This document shows, piece by piece, positions 1 through 14,149 of a DNA stretch of 64,000 bases (position 1 is the stretch's first letter; each line of letters opens with the position of its first letter). Under the pieces are notes generated by a model that saw nothing but the letters and a program-made list of their open reading frames with translations, did not search any database and was not told the DNA's origin. Origin of the DNA: Branchiostoma belcheri (taxonomy: Eukaryota; Chordata; Leptocardii; Amphioxiformes; Branchiostomatidae); NCBI RefSeq assembly GCF_001625305.1, contig NW_017802824.1, forward strand, positions 4,428,260 through 4,492,259, read 5' to 3'. The position numbers were made by a program, and so were the translations under genes.

Positions 1-180
1 ATAATACGGCGCCGAGATGTCATCTGTGGTAACAGAAGTCATGGTAGGTTCTGACAAATTCTGCTGAATAACAAATGGTTTTCCAAACTTGTTTTCAATG
101 ATATCAGTAAGCTGGTGAAATATTTGAAATAAATCATTAGCAAACGCAACAGACTTTGATTCAGTAATTTTATTTAACAT
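1..180 (-). CDS. Open frame running off the left edge, unknown
   Basis: From an ATG at 180-178 the minus strand stays open for 60 codons to the window edge. The translation has balanced composition and begins MLNKITESKSVAFANDLF. I recognise no family. It lies just upstream of the tail exons of the plus-strand receptor gene, so presumably inside one of its introns, in the opposite sense. A transposon-derived or nested coding fragment is possible. A chance open frame of this length in AT-rich DNA is uncommon but not rare. Confidence 0.25.
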   Translation of the reverse strand, partial: MLNKITESKSVAFANDLFQIFHQLTDIIENKFGKPFVIQQNLSEPTMTSVTTDDISAPYY

Positions 181-229
181 CTTGGGTGAAAATAATAGTA
201 GTAACAATTTATATTGAAAATGATTGGCT

Positions 230-560
230 TCTTCTCGGACCTTCTCGAAGTGGTTGCCGCCAAACCGTGCAAGTCTTCATGGCAAGAATCTTAGGTCTAG
301 ATACCAGATAACGCAGTTCAAATGTAGAACTGCCAAATACTGCAAGAGCATATTTCCCTACCTGGTACACCTAATCATTGACAACAAATTTATCAGCGTC
401 ATAGATAAACATTACGACGAGCACACTGCTGCAAGGTTCGAAATGTTTATTTTATGTATATATTCTATATTATCCTTTAATTGTAAATCGTACTTCAGTT
501 GTCGAAGGCTGCCACTGTACGATTTGTTATGATAATGAGGGTGTAAATAAACCATTAATT
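230..560 (+). mobile_element. Possible LINE 3' end
   Basis: An open stretch contains KCRTAKYCKSIFPYLVHLI, which resembles the C-terminal end of many LINE reverse transcriptases (an R-T-x-R/K-Y-x-x-S-x-x-P pattern). It is followed by A-rich sequence with aataaa near 546. No reverse transcriptase core is visible. The call rests on one short motif and the tail, so it is tentative. Confidence 0.35.
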
Positions 561-623
561 CATTGTGAAATAATGCGCAGCGTAGCTAGCTGTTTACTGT
601 GTAAAATCTATGTTATATTTCAG

Positions 624-767
624 TGAAAGAAGGTAAAGAGAGTCAACCGACGCATCTTAATATTGAGCCATGCGACGTTGAACTTGATAATGTGGAGTGT
701 ACAATGAAGCCCATTCCTCCCCCAAGACCTGACAAGGACCCTTATGCTATCGGTATCTCTTATCCAC
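624..767 (+). CDS. Tail exon A of the plus-strand receptor
   Basis: The acceptor is atatttcag at 615-623 and the donor is C|GTACGT at 768. At 144 nt it has the same length and phase (1 to 1) as the minus-strand exon 24737-24880. By my hand count 28 of 47 full codons give the same residue, with the run KDPYAIGISYP identical. Confidence 0.85.
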
Positions 768-1741
768 GTACGTTTATCTCATTAGTGTACAACTAGTCAT
801 TCAATTTGATTAAAGGCGTAATGGAATTAATGGTACACGAATTAGTATTCTGTTACGGCTTTGGCACTCATTTACATGTGATGCATGTTTACGCCGTAAT
901 TGAAGTACCAGATATATTAATCATATCGACAGGCTGTGTGCTTAATGAATGTACCCCCTTTGTCTATAGAATTTGTAGCTGCCTGTTATAATCCAAACAT
1001 GACATAAACAAGTATGATATGTGTAGGTACACTACCAGCCTATAAAGAACTAAAGCCTGTTCGTGCATTGATATAACGTCTCATTTTTCTGAAATTAAAA
1101 AAAGCAATTACGTGCAAATAAGTATATTCTACGCTAAAAGAATAATACATGTTGATTTTTATGTTTAGGTCTTCCTGTACGTGCTCCAGAATATTCGACA
1201 ACGGACAGACGAAAGCCTGCCGAATGCAAACATCCATCTCCACACAGACACAGGCACAAAAAGATTCATCATAAAAACGTAAGTACGTTTCTCCAAGAAG
1301 CCCAGGACTGGCTGAAGCAGTGAGCCGACAAGATATGATGATGATGCCTGATGTACATTTTACAAACTTTTGAAAAAGAAAAAAACAAACAAACTAAGTA
1401 GTTGTAAAAACACAAGCTATATTACAAGGAGAAACAAGCGGGAAATTATAAAAATTATGGACAATAAATCGAAGAGCACAGAGTAGTAATGTGACTGTAT
1501 TACTAACAGCAACAGCTTATAATTAAACATGTTTTGTTGTTTATGGTTAAGCTACTTGTGGTCTAAAATACAATATTTTAACGCTGTACTTTATTTTGCC
1601 TAGGACCACGTTGGAAGGGTTGAGAGAGACTATCAGGTGCAACGTTGGCAGATTGTGTCCAAGACGAAAGATCTTCAGTCATATGGAGACGTCTTTGTTG
1701 GAGAAGATAACATGGATATTCCAGACCGCCGGGATTTCTAG
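624..1741 (+). CDS. Kirrel/nephrin-like receptor, last three exons (gene starts outside window)
   Basis: Three exons, 624-767, 1169-1278 and 1604-1741, join into an open frame of 128 residues ending in TAG. All have AG acceptors and GT donors, and the phases fit (1, 1, 0). They encode only a cytoplasmic tail: an acidic start, KPIPPPR followed by KDPYAIGISYP, a His/Arg/Lys-rich stretch (KHPSPHRHRHKK), then VERDY, QRWQ and an acidic end finishing DRRDF. The three exons match the tail of the complete minus-strand receptor in this window (23638-24880) exon by exon, which is how they were recognised. By that homology the missing upstream part should encode a signal peptide, Ig domains and a membrane helix left of the window. 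The proline-rich PPPR stretch could bind SH3 domains and the tyrosines could be phosphorylated; both are inference. Confidence 0.82.
1169..1278 (+). CDS. Tail exon B of the plus-strand receptor
   Basis: The acceptor is tgtttag and the donor AAC|GTAAGT is strong. At 110 nt it equals its counterpart at 24205-24314. About 17 of 36 residues match, including ECKH and the SPH/RHK basic stretch. If the donor were not used, the frame would read 14 more codons (VSTFLQEAQDWLKQ) to a TGA at 1321-1323, giving a shorter alternative end. Confidence 0.8.
1604..1741 (+). CDS. Tail exon C of the plus-strand receptor, with stop
   Basis: The acceptor is attttgcctag. The frame enters in phase 0 and runs 45 codons to TAG at 1739-1741. 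VERDYQ, RWQ, KD and a following Y align with IEREYR, RWQ, KDVHQY of the other gene's last exon (23638-23766). The C-terminus DRRDF is not a typical PDZ ligand. Confidence 0.75.
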   Translation, partial: DHVGRVERDYQVQRWQIVSKTKDLQSYGDVFVGEDNMDIPDRRDF

Positions 1742-2167
1742 TCTTCGCGATTCGTGAATCATGACGATCGTCAACAGTTTGCCTAACTATATCCTGGACC
1801 AAATAAGGAGCCACTTTCAAAAGCCCCAGCTTGGATACTGCAGAGCTATTGAGATTACTGAAAGGGCCAGAACGAAAGCAACAAACTGAGGACTATCGTC
1901 AACGTTATCACAGCTTCACAAAAGTTATTGGCAGATGACAGCTCTGCGCCTTTCAAGAATGGTGTCAAAGAGTATATCAATTGTATTCTGTACGAATTCT
2001 CTAGACTTCAAAGGACCAAATATTCAAGATACAAGAAATATGTGTATTAAAATGTATCAAAATATTACTATGCCATTTCGTTACCATATACCACATAAAA
2101 ACAAAAACGAGTGTTTTTATCGTTTATCTCTACGCAATTGCTCTATATACCATCTCGACCTGCCATC

Positions 2168-2173
2168 AATAAA
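2168..2173 (+). promoter_or_regulatory. Candidate poly(A) signal for the plus-strand receptor
   Basis: AATAAA lies 427 nt after the stop of the plus-strand gene and is the first canonical hexamer I noticed downstream of it. Such hexamers are common in AT-rich DNA, so this is only a candidate. Confidence 0.3.
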
Positions 2174-5100
2174 GATAGGCATATTCGGTGTCGCAATGAA
2201 GGATCAGTGGAGTCAACGGACCACATTCTACTCTTCAAACGCGTGGCCATGCTGCCGAAAGCCTGGAGGTTTACCTACAACATTTTTATCTAGCAAAACA
2301 GTCTATATAACATGTGAATATGGTGAATAACAGTGGTGTCTGCTGAGTCAACTTGTATGCCCTCCCGTCGGTAGTCTACGCATATATGATATAAAGATAA
2401 AAGGGCTGCAAGTAATCGGTGAAATTATATTTTCTCATAACAGCCTCGTCACGTGTTCAATGCTCAATGGACCGGAAAAAGAAAATATTGTACTGATCAT
2501 TTTGTTCTTTGTAAGAGACTATCTATAAAATATTTAATTTGTTCTAATGTTGTTATAGATATAAGACTAAGTACATGCAGACAGTGAATGACATCGTGAT
2601 GTGAGTGTCATACCATGAAATGCAGTCTATTTTTTAGAATATCCCATCAATCATCCACAGGCTTTTCATCCTTGAATATTCACCTTCTATACCTTATACA
2701 ATGAAGGATATACGAAGATCTATGTTATGAAACATTACGATGATATACTGGCTTCAGCGTGTAAATACATGTCTAGACAGATTTGCGATGGAACAACAGC
2801 GTTAAGAGCGTTGAATTCCCTTCGGTCCCTACATGTCTCGTCGAAACAAAGATTAAAGAAAGTGCTGCGGAGACAACAGACATCCAAATAGCCTTCACCT
2901 TTGCAGTCTATTAATTCCCATGAGGTATAATGTTTTCTTGCTGAGCTTTACAAATTGGGTTGTGCTGCTGCTAGCTATATAGATGTTGCCTCGGAATAAA
3001 GTTTGGAACTAACCCGCTTTAAACAAATAGCCAGGCTGCAAGCCATTGCTTCCTTCGATTTGTTATTGCGATGTAGAAGCACCAATGCATGGGCCCGCTG
3101 CTTTACTTGATTTTTGTGCTGGAACAAAACTCAGCTGGTTTTTGACAAGCCATCTATGGAGAATCCGGAGAGGTCAACACAATGAAATGAGGTCACAACC
3201 CAGAGGCCCTGAGGGAAGTTAGCACTGTCAAAGCGTTTCAAGTTCGAGAGTTCCCAAAACATTCTTCATTCCACAGGCAACCTTACTCTCGTTGAGATGT
3301 TGAAGGTATTGAACTAATGCAGCCTATATGGCATTCTAGTCATGTGGGGGAGGGCAGATAAGACGGGCTTTGAATAAAGATCGTATTGACGTACCCAGTT
3401 CTTCTAGACATACAGACTGTCAAATAAACCGCCGTTGGCAAACGAAAGTCTCCCTGAATAAATGTCTCCGTTGCGAATGGCTTTGGCTGTACAAAAAGTC
3501 CGTGATGGAGATATCCATCACTTATTCCTATCCATCATAGTCACAGATTGTTCTCTGCGTACAGGCGTAGGAGGAAGGGAATGCCTTCAGGATCTGTGAA
3601 TTGATTTTGCACAGTATCCTAAGCCGATACATACAAATGGCTGTCTGTCTTCAAGGCTTCTATTCCCACACGTAAATGTGCGTATTGGAGTTCACAGGTA
3701 ATTTCTTTCCATCCATGCAAGAGTTCTGGCATTCACGATTTTCACAGCAAGTAGAAAACATAAAAAAAAACATCGCTATACATGCAGGTAGAATATTGTT
3801 TATGGTCCATTCGAACTTTGTAATGGTTTACAACACATTTTACCCGACTCCTAGGCGACAAGGCTAACATAGATGCATTATTCAAAAGTTACATTGACGT
3901 TTTGAGTATTCGGTATTCTGTTAGACACTGAGCTATAAATTGCTGAAGGCAGGAGAAAGTCGTTAAAGACGGATGTGTTCCAGACCAAATAACTTTTTTG
4001 AGTTCGACAGTACCATCACATAACCATCCATCATTTTCTTTCATTCTTTTCACATATAATTTTTCTGCTCTATGCTAAAAGCAGAAACTATTTGTTTGCC
4101 GGCGTAGTGAATCCCACTTCAGGACCCAGGATGAATTCAGCGTATACTTACATAAATCTGAGGTAAACATGGTTATCTATTCCAATCGGTATCTATATAT
4201 CTACTGTATATCCCATCTAGCATTCATTTTTCAATATCACTGAGAAACAGTACAAGAAAGGCCCAAGCAAGTATGTTGGAACAAAAATGCAAATTGGAAA
4301 ACGAAAACAATCTAGTAAGGTGTACAACTATATTCTCTTCAGTACTTGTTTGTATTATGCATATGCATATATTCACTAGCATTGAGGCCACTCCCACGGG
4401 TTTCATTAAAAAAGCAAAATTTGTTATAGAATATTTGTTGCTGTATCATAGACTGCTATATTTTCACGTAGGTGAAAAGCCACTTCGTTTCCCCTATTAT
4501 CCACGGTTTGGCAGGACTGTATTATCGGCCAGTACGGGAAGTCCAGCGAAATGAAAATGAGTTCACAACCTTTTAAAGGAATCCAATACAATCATACTAT
4601 CTACAATATCAAGGCGCAGACATATATACTCAATGTCCTGTGGCACATCCTGTGTTTGTGTGCGCATGATGGAATATGATGTATAGTTACTGTAGTGCAA
4701 ACAGTACATCCGTCCAGGACAGGGTATTCTAAGGACAGGGTATTCTTGTAAGGTCTACAATGTCAATGCTTTCCTATGGGCATCAACAGAACATTTATAG
4801 TTGTACAGGTCGAGTGAATATACCTAGCTATGCTTACAACCATTTGCCTTACAACCAAACATAGGATATTTAATGCCATACTAAATTCAGCTTGCGGTAT
4901 ATTAAGCTAATTAAATTTATATCAGTGAAATTAAAATTAGAGCACCAGTCAAAGAAGTTTTGTTATATTATAACCGGTATAGACAACAAATAAATAGTAA
5001 GAATAATTTTATTCGAAACTTAGTAAAGGTTGTTAAATATAGCCCTCTGGTGAAGTTACCAGCATATTCAGCATTTCGTGCCATTATTGGTGGCGTGTAG

Positions 5101-8100
5101 AGCACCAGACTGTCGTCCAATCAGAGCGTCGAATCGTCCCCTCAATCACTCATTTTCCCGCCATTTCATTTTGGGTGACGAGACTCCACCTGGTTCCGAA
5201 ACATTCATGCAGTCACATATTTTCTGTCATTTTCGGTGGGTGATTGCACCTACCATGGAAATTATGAGATACATATGTGCTCAAAAATTACCATTTGGCT
5301 GTTTTCATTGAAATTTAACCAAACAACCATTGACACTCTGTTTGCAAGACAGTGATACTAATAAGCCGCAACATGATACCCTTTGGCGCGAATTCAAGCA
5401 ACCAATCAGAAACTATGGTAGGCAATGATTGACACCTTACATAGTATGCATTCTGTGTCATTTGGTAGTGGCACTGAGTTCTCGCCCAGAGTCTCTTGTA
5501 AGCCACTCCTATTTCCAGCCACTATTGCGAGATGACAACTTGGACAATGTAAATACTTGCAACTTACACGGAAATTATGACAGACTCGTTTTTTTTACTT
5601 CACTGTTGCCCAACTAGCCAGTATTCTTGGGGGGAGGGGTATCAGGTGATTGTTGCTTTTAAAATGGTATGTCACAAAATAGAGCACTCATATCTGGAGT
5701 TGAGTCTCCGTATAGTTCTTATCAATCAAATTACATGTCCGAAAAAGTGGCAGAGGTCAAACGTACAACAATAACAATTCAAGCAGCAATTGTGCCCATT
5801 ATGTTACGTTTTTTGCAATATTTATTGGGGCTTACTGAGGTATTCATGATCATTAAGTCCAGTGATACATCATTGTGTCCGTAATGTGCATTAACTGATG
5901 GAATTCTCTCTAAATGTGAAAGGAATGGCCACTTAAGATTTGAAAGGAAGTAACCACCTGAATAATCTGAGGCCAACCAGACTGGGGGACTATCAGGTTT
6001 CCTTGGGGACTTGGTATTTAGACACCGTTTACTTGGCGACGTCCTCAGTCTCCTGGAAAATTAGGGTTACCTTTTGGTGGCCTTACGTGAATACATCCCA
6101 GAACTGCAGTAAAAGAAGATGAAGAGATTCATTCAACCGGAATAGCACTGTTCAGGGAGGATTAACCGACATATAGGTACCGCCAGTGAATATAACAGAC
6201 GTACGTGATATCTTTGCAAATCCAGAGTATTGTACAGGGTTACTGATTTCTTCCATCCAACAGTAGTAAGTTGGGAACTATAGAAAACTACAAAAAACTG
6301 TACCATTCTCTGTAAATCTACTGTTTCCCTGGAATCATGTTGCTTTCTCTGCAATCTAGTCAGAAGCAAACCAACACAGGCACGAATATGTTTAGATGAT
6401 GGTCAAATCAACAATGACAGAAAAAAATGTTTGAAAGTGTGAAGTTACTCACATTCCATGGAAGGTTATAATTAACGGACAACACGGCAACATCATGTTT
6501 TCGAAGTGCAAGATTAATGACGGCATTTCAATTGCAATCCTATGCTTGATGATCTGACATTTTCGAGTGAGTGTTCCAACATGTACAAAGGGAAGAGTTA
6601 CTAGCAAAGGTGTGAAAATCGATTTACTGAAGCACAATCACCAGCCCTAAATCCTCTGTGCCTGCATGTAGCTCGCTTTCATGACAGGACTACAAAGTGG
6701 AAAAACAATCTCACCTACGGTGTAAATTTTAATAAAGAAAAATCAATGGAGCATCACAAGAGAAATAAAGCATCTTCAAAAAGAAACTATATTTCAGCTA
6801 TGCTTCTGAGTCCCTCGTGTATCAAGTATGCCTCCTATCGTTATGAAGTTATGCTTGCCTTAAGTCAGCAGAACTGTACAAAGACAAATCCCATAAACTA
6901 CTCCAAAGCTATCAGTCTTATGCCTACCGGCATACGGTTTTAAGAATTTTTGAAAAGATCAATATTGAAAACACACTTTATGATTTATGACTGCTTACTC
7001 AGCCCGCAAGACGGAAAAGCCAATGTTTCCGTCCTCTCTTAACACCCACACACCTTATTTTAGAGTGAAATCATTCCACGGATCAGAATGACAAATAGTC
7101 CCCAACGTGGGGAGTTCCTGGGCAATAAGAAGATAAGGTGTGAGTGAAAGAAGGCCACAATGAGGTAGTTTGTATTCCTCTTCGGTAAATCAAACAGTGG
7201 AATGCATTGTCTGCAGTGTGAAAATGTTCTGGTAGTGTCATCAAAATCAAATTTTCTTCTTCGTAAGATGATGTTTGGTCCGTCGTAACATAGGTTTATT
7301 ACTGTTTCATACACATATGCACATAAAAGGAGTAAATTCTTACTTAACGTGGTGACGTCAGTGAATACAAACAAGTGAGTCCTTTGGGGGCATTTTATCC
7401 CATCAAATGCAAACTAGCTGATGTGTGCAGCTATGTTTAAGTTTAGAGGTTTGGGATTTAGGCAAGGTTTGTCTCTGGATCCAAGATATAAAGAACAAAA
7501 TGATGTAGTCTTTGTATCTAAACACTGTTCGTGTTATAAGCCGGATACTACCCCGTGTATTACCCATCCATAGTGAGACAATGCCCCAGGGCCTCTCATC
7601 ATTAATGCAGATAAATCCACACTTATTCCTCCGCCGATGGCGCAATTGGTGCAGCCTATTTTCATCCTTTTTCCGATGGGCTGGCCAGATAACTCGTGGA
7701 CTCTCTGGATGGTGTTCTTTATCTGCATCACCTCAGTAATTGGAAAAGCCTAAACCAATTTATATCTGGAGACGACCCTGCGGTGAAACAAGTCAATATG
7801 ACGCATGTTCGAACATACAGGGTCACCTTGAACAAAACCAATTTAGCACCCGGGTTTATACCTTAACCTGGAGATTCCTAAGTAGATTAGGAGTGATAGA
7901 TTACAATTAAAAAGTAATCCTCGATGCATCTTTGTACCACAGGTGGCATTAGGGAGACTAAACGAGATACGTGGCACATACAATACGTTTCTTCTCAAAA
8001 TCTGATCTTTCAGCTGACCATTACTTGTTAATGGGAACATCGCCGCAGGAGACTCCCCTTGGGCCAACTCTGATGACTGTACCGGCAATGGGATGACTCT

Positions 8101-9425
8101 CGTGATGTAGCAGATGTCGAGGTTAAGGACAACTATTATTCATTACTCACCACCTGCCATTTATCATACAAGCCCCACCTAAAACTACAGGCTTGGAGCA
8201 TGTGTCAGGAAATGCATGGATTTTTTTACCAGAAGAAGCGATAAGGCCTTGCATGATTTGGCCAGTTGCCAGATCACTGTGAGGCTGATGGCGCATACGG
8301 CTGGATTACACTGTGATCATTCTAACCCTGGTCGATACTCAAGTACGAATAGAGTCAAGCGAATCGACCATTTGTATGTAAACAATCACATGAAATAGAT
8401 GAAGGCAAGTTCCCTAATTAAGCTAGGCGGGATGAAATGGGCACTACCTTAGTTATCCTGATCTTAAAACGAGCAAAGTGCCCCATTAATGGTGGTCATA
8501 AGCTCAGAGAAATTGCAAAGATATTCTTACTAATAACTCTGTAAGCCCACAATGGTCTGGTGCTTTCGGTCCAAATGATACAGCGGTTGTTCGAAGTTTT
8601 TTGTTCAATCAATAAATGACAATGTAAGTTGCCATTCCTTTGGATACGTTTTTCAGTGAGTTCACGACATCCTGGATAAAACTTTAACTTTTCGACATAA
8701 TTCTAAAAGTCAAAGATATCAGCGGTATTTGAATCAACTGTTTGTGCCCACAGTTAGCCGTGTATGTACCTTGTATTCTCTGACAGCATCGATACATAGT
8801 ATTGTACTGAAAGGTAAAGGGTCGGGGATCATACCGAGGACATTGATTCTGTATATGAACTTCCTTTTGGTTACCCTTTCATGTGGTTGTATGGATCTAC
8901 CTTTTGAACATCTGAGACTCCTCGGGTCCATATCAACTCAATGGTATTCCATTGCCACTGCAAGTCCTGGGTCATGGATTCGACCCTAGTTCCAGACCCT
9001 GAAAGAACCTTTTCATCATCAACACTTTTGCACTAGCATTTCTAGTCCACTGACAGTGTAGTCCTTCCTTTGCTTCCCCTAGCTCACATTTCTCTTTTTG
9101 ATTTAAGTAGAACGTAGCGATAATGATTGAAATTCCACGCTTCATCCAATCTGTCTTGTAGATTCGTGCGCCAATTGCTACTGAGACATTATAGATTTTT
9201 TTTTATAGAAGTAGACAACCCCGTGGTAATAGTATCAGGGGTATCAAACTTAGTGCCAATTGTCTCGACTACAATTTCCCTGTAGAGATAATTATATAGG
9301 GTTTTCTGTAAGGGCTAGGATTTCTACTAGTTTAACATACTTTACAGATGCCAACTTGAAGAAACGTTGTATTGAGAAAGAATATTGATTTCGCAATTTA
9401 CTTAAAATATTTTAAAGCAGGAAAA
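2174..9425. other. Intergenic, no gene recognised
   Basis: Only short open frames of ordinary chance length are present, on both strands. None shows a domain I recognise or convincing splice context. No tRNA or rRNA was recognised. Confidence 0.5.
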
Positions 9426-9466
9426 NNNNNNNNNNNNNNNNNNNNNNNNNNNNNNNNNNNNNNNNN
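9426..9466. other. Assembly gap (41 Ns)
   Basis: A run of N, followed directly by a short AT microsatellite (9467-9476). The gap may be a collapsed or unread AT repeat. Confidence 0.99.
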
Positions 9467-9476
9467 ATATATATAT

Positions 9477-12400
9477 AACATCTTCTAACATAACATATAA
9501 ATCTATATTGCATTTTCCATTTCTAAACAATTGCCTGGTAATGACATAAATGAAATATACCGTATCACATTAGCAAAATCACAAGAGACAATAGTACAAT
9601 CAAGAACAATTTTCAATCTCATATGTAAAAATATTTCAATTTATTCTAGGGGATCATGTGGGATTTACCATGTATTAAACCAATTATTCTGCACCAAACC
9701 TATCAGACATCTATTGCATACACGACACTTTGATTACATCTAATATCTGTTTCATGTATCCACCAGGATAGATGTCCTGAGATAATGCTTCAACAGCCTA
9801 GTGACTGACGTTGATTTCTATCAATCTGAAATGAATAATCAGGCAGACCCGGTTAAAATACTGCGTTCTGTCTGCCAATGTCGCCAAAGTAGATTTACAT
9901 TACCAGCTACAACAATTCTAGTGGAAGCAACGTTTTGAGTTGTAGCCATAAGTTACTCGCTGTGCACATTTCCAGCCGTTCATGAAATATTTCCAGTCCA
10001 TTTGACGCCATTAGAATCTTATATGTGGTCATAAAAGCACAGGTGGGCGTTGAACGCAAAATAGATTGCACATTTGGCGTGTTGATAATGTCGAAACTCC
10101 AACTGGACTCGACTTAAGTGGTGAGGACACAGTTGGCGTCCAGAAAGTTTCAGCGCTGCTAATGTAGTTTTGTGTGAAGGACAGATAAGGTCAAACCGAG
10201 ACATTACGACGGAGAAATGCGTGGTGCTCGTGCTGTTCTAATCGAGAGATTTGCATCATTAGACCCCCGCAAACCTATCTAACAGCATTGTCCTTGCTGT
10301 AAACTTTGCACGCGTTTTCAAGAAACGGTCAGCTATTGTATTGACCTTATAACCCTACTGCATCGGAGAGAGCCTTGGATTACCCCAACGTCAAATAGGT
10401 TGCCCGTGCATTGCAACTGATAATGATACTACATGCAAAGAATACTGAGAGAGCTGTAGCTTTCAGCTTGCAATTGAAACTCGAAATCTTTGGTGTAATG
10501 AAACGCATCTGTATGTGGGCATTTTTAGCAATCGCGACTAAATGCACATCGTAGTACTGGCGTGTCAAATGGTTATAATAGTCGTCGTTACCCCAGTAAA
10601 TGTCTGCCTCGGATAGTTTCCTCTGCTTCGGTGAGTTTTGTCACTTAGACATGGCTGTATCTTTCAGTCAAATCTACTTCAACCGTTCATTTGCCCAAAG
10701 ACGACATATTGCCCAGCCATTCGAACGGATCCATGCTTAATGCCATTTGTCATGTGAAGGCGCCATAAACGTGTAACGCCACGATACGTTTGAAAATGTC
10801 GCGATTTGTCATCCGCCCAACTGCGTTCCCCCCTCCAGGAAAAACAGATTATCACATTTAATTGAGGGACGTAAACTTTAGCGGCGACATTCCGTGTCCA
10901 GTCATGCATATTTATCCTTGATAATTGCGGGAGATGTCGTTCTCTTGGCTCTATCGTAAAGGTAGTAGGGAACCAGCTGGGTGAAGAATGTCATTATACC
11001 AGATTGCACCGTAACTGCCATGCCATGCGAGGCAAGCCATATATTCCAATTATTCCACACCGCCATTTGAACAAGGTTTGAGATCATCCCTTTTACCGCA
11101 GCATGAATGATTAAATAAGGTAAAACTGCAGAGCAAAGGTAAGTCGCATGGTTTATTGATCAAGTTGCTTGCATACCAAAGTTACCAATGAAACGTTATC
11201 AAAGTTTCACTTGTCATAAAACATTAACTTTGAGTGTTTCTCACCAGCTTTTGATCACTGAGCTTTCTTCCTAGCTGGGATATTCATGAGCTTTGATGCC
11301 AGTGGGATGTCTTGCAGTATTAGCCCTATAATACCAATAAGTCCACCAAGAACTAGTTATCAGCATGTCAAAGTCAAAACTGACAACGTTATACTCTGGT
11401 TTATAACCATATTTTTTGTCAGACAAGAGCTTGGCTTCTTGTCTACCTTCTATGATTTTTATTCCAGAAATGTATAGGTTTCTACATATGATCTTTCAAC
11501 CCAATAAAGTACAATGCTGAGTTTTTTTATGCATGTAAATGTTGTAAAATTCTATTCAGCTTAATTTGCAAGGATGAAGGGAGTCGACGGAATAATGTAC
11601 TTCTCAGAACCACTTAAGCCTACTTTTCATGGGAGACCGGCCGTTTGCAATAACCAAGCTGGGCCGGAGGACATTTACCAGTAGTTGATTGCGTCCTTTT
11701 CCTGATTCCGGCTATCTTAAACCCTTACTCATCAAGCCTGATTAGATAGAAGACGTGGAGCATAAGCTTCCTGTGCTTGAGACTTTTTGGGTGCTTGCAA
11801 GTACTACCAAAGGAGACTGTAGTCTGTTCACGGCATACAAACCACATAGATTTAGAAACCCTTGATCAGTAGTGATACATGGTAGTCTGTGGTTTCTCGG
11901 AGACCCATTATCAGCTACACTCGTTCCTTTCCTTAAGTCTTGGATCCCCTCGTTTGGTATTAAGGTTGTGAATGCGTGAAATAATGAGCCTCACTGGGCT
12001 TACAGTTCGTATGGAACCCTTGGTTCTGTAGATATAAAAAGACAGCAGAGTCCATGGAGATAAACTGATGGTGTGAAGCCTAGCAGGAAGGTTTGTAGCC
12101 ATTGCTCCCAAAGGAATTGAACCACTGGCGGTGCTATTAAGCGTCACCACACGATACCAACCTAACGACTTCAGTGGTATTTACGTAACATGTAATTTGA
12201 ACCCGCATCAGCTATCATGTGCATTATACCTGACTATAATATGTTGCGTTGGAGGGAGTCAAACTTTTCCAACTCTCAATGTATCCTTGGGGATGCAACA
12301 TTTGTCGTCTATGTATTTCTTCTTACCTTTTATGGTCACTTTTTGTATCCACTTTCAAAGAAAACGGTACGACTGCCCAGAGGGAAATCAGCGAAGCTTG

Positions 12401-14149
12401 ACAACAAAAAAGGAAGAATTTTCTGAAGGAGGAAGATAAGAACGAAAATGCGCATTCACACATCCCTTTCCAGTGGTTGCCTCACGTGACATCAATGCAG
12501 CTCTAAGCTGAAGGATTTCCACCGTGACTTCTGATGAATGTTTAACCCTCCCTGACATTTGAAATCATCCTGGTGGAATACCGCCCGACAGCGTGGGAAT
12601 GAAAAGCTACCCGTTCTGTCAGATCATAATTTTCTCCACTATTAGGGACGTCCTATGGGTCAGATGAAAGAATTTATCTCTGACAGAGGCGGTTCCTCTC
12701 AGGAATGTAACAATACTATCAAACACCGCAGTCCCTTAAAACTGACAGCCACTCTGAATAACGAGTGTCTGTAACGTGAGGCTGGTTCTAATTCAAACGA
12801 CCTTAGTGTCTTCTTATCAATGAGATTGTCCTTGAAGACCAGTTAAACCCCAATTGGCGATGGTAACAATCTCATCTAATAAGACAGCAATACGACAAGA
12901 CGTTACGTCGGCGCCAAGCTTCTTCACCAATCATTTGTGATTAAATAAAGTTTAATTTTCAGATCATGATTAACTGTTTCGCCTGGTACATGATCAAGTA
13001 ATCTAAGCATGATGAAATGCATCTACTGACCAATGATTATAATGTGTCTTTTTTATAGTTAAATATCAGTAGGGAACATTATTGACAGATGGAAATTTTT
13101 ATTCAAATCCTTGATTTAAATTGCCGGCGTACGATTTATACATAGTATCAAACATTAATTTTCATGAGAAACGATTTTTTTAAGTGCTACTTGAACAAGA
13201 CTTTCACTGCACACTGCGATTAGAGAGTAGCATTCAGTGAGTGATATATAAACGTAGGCGTATATGCATTGCACTCTTGCCCTCTTGTCTTATACAATAA
13301 ATCAGGCTGAAGTCTTGACAACAAAAATGATGGTGCTAATCCTAATCTGACGGATCGTATATCATGACGTATTCCCTTGTGCAACACCAATGCATCTTTT
13401 GCTACCAATTGCGCCCGATGCCCATTCTCTTGTGAGAGCCAAAAGAAGAACGAAATCGATTGGTTGTTCGTAGACGTTGTTTTCCCCATACTTAGGCCAC
13501 ACCGATTTGATTTGTTGCTTCTCTGATTTTGAATGTGAAGCGATGAGGAAAAAATGAAATAAAAAACAGGTCTAGGCATTCTATTTTTGCCCCAAATACT
13601 ACGACAGGAGCCATGAAGTCAACACAAAAGGCTGGGTTAATATTAAACAATGAATTTTGAACTCTTAATCAAACCACTGCTATCATAGATTGACAAACTG
13701 TAACAACTAGGAAGAAAAGGACTTTCCTCAATTGTTTCAATTGTTGGAGGCAAAATCTGAGCATTTTTTAGTTGATTTAGGACCACAATCTTTTTTTTGC
13801 AACGAAGAGGCGAATCCGAGAACCAACAAATAAAATTGGTGTGGCCTTAAAGTGTGCATTGTTTTATATATTTCTGTGGGAATGATGAAGTATCGATTCG
13901 CCTGATTTTATTTTCTTTAATATCGTCTATAACATGTCATTGCTGTCATGGCGCCAGAGGAATTATACAGTATTGATTCTCAACAAAGACCACGCTGGAA
14001 GAGGTTTAGAGAAAATTTTACCAACAGAAGGTAGACCTCCACGTAATCTTCTTTGTAATAGCAGTCTCTACAATATAAACCCCTATTTGCGCTTCCGCCT
14101 AATGTAACTGTCCTTGATTATATGGTGAAGAACAAAGATCTGTATTACA
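9477..14149. other. Intergenic, no gene recognised
   Basis: I see no supported gene, RNA or repeat. The longest open frames (about 100-119 codons, for example near 12131 and 13220) have no recognisable domain. Confidence 0.5.

Noticed and set aside
1578-1820. 80-codon minus-strand open frame
   Set aside because: It is antisense to tail exon C of the plus-strand receptor, whose frame is supported by its paralog.
13220-13579. 119-codon minus-strand open frame
   Set aside because: Low-complexity Ser/His-rich start, no recognisable domain and no splice context. Probably chance.
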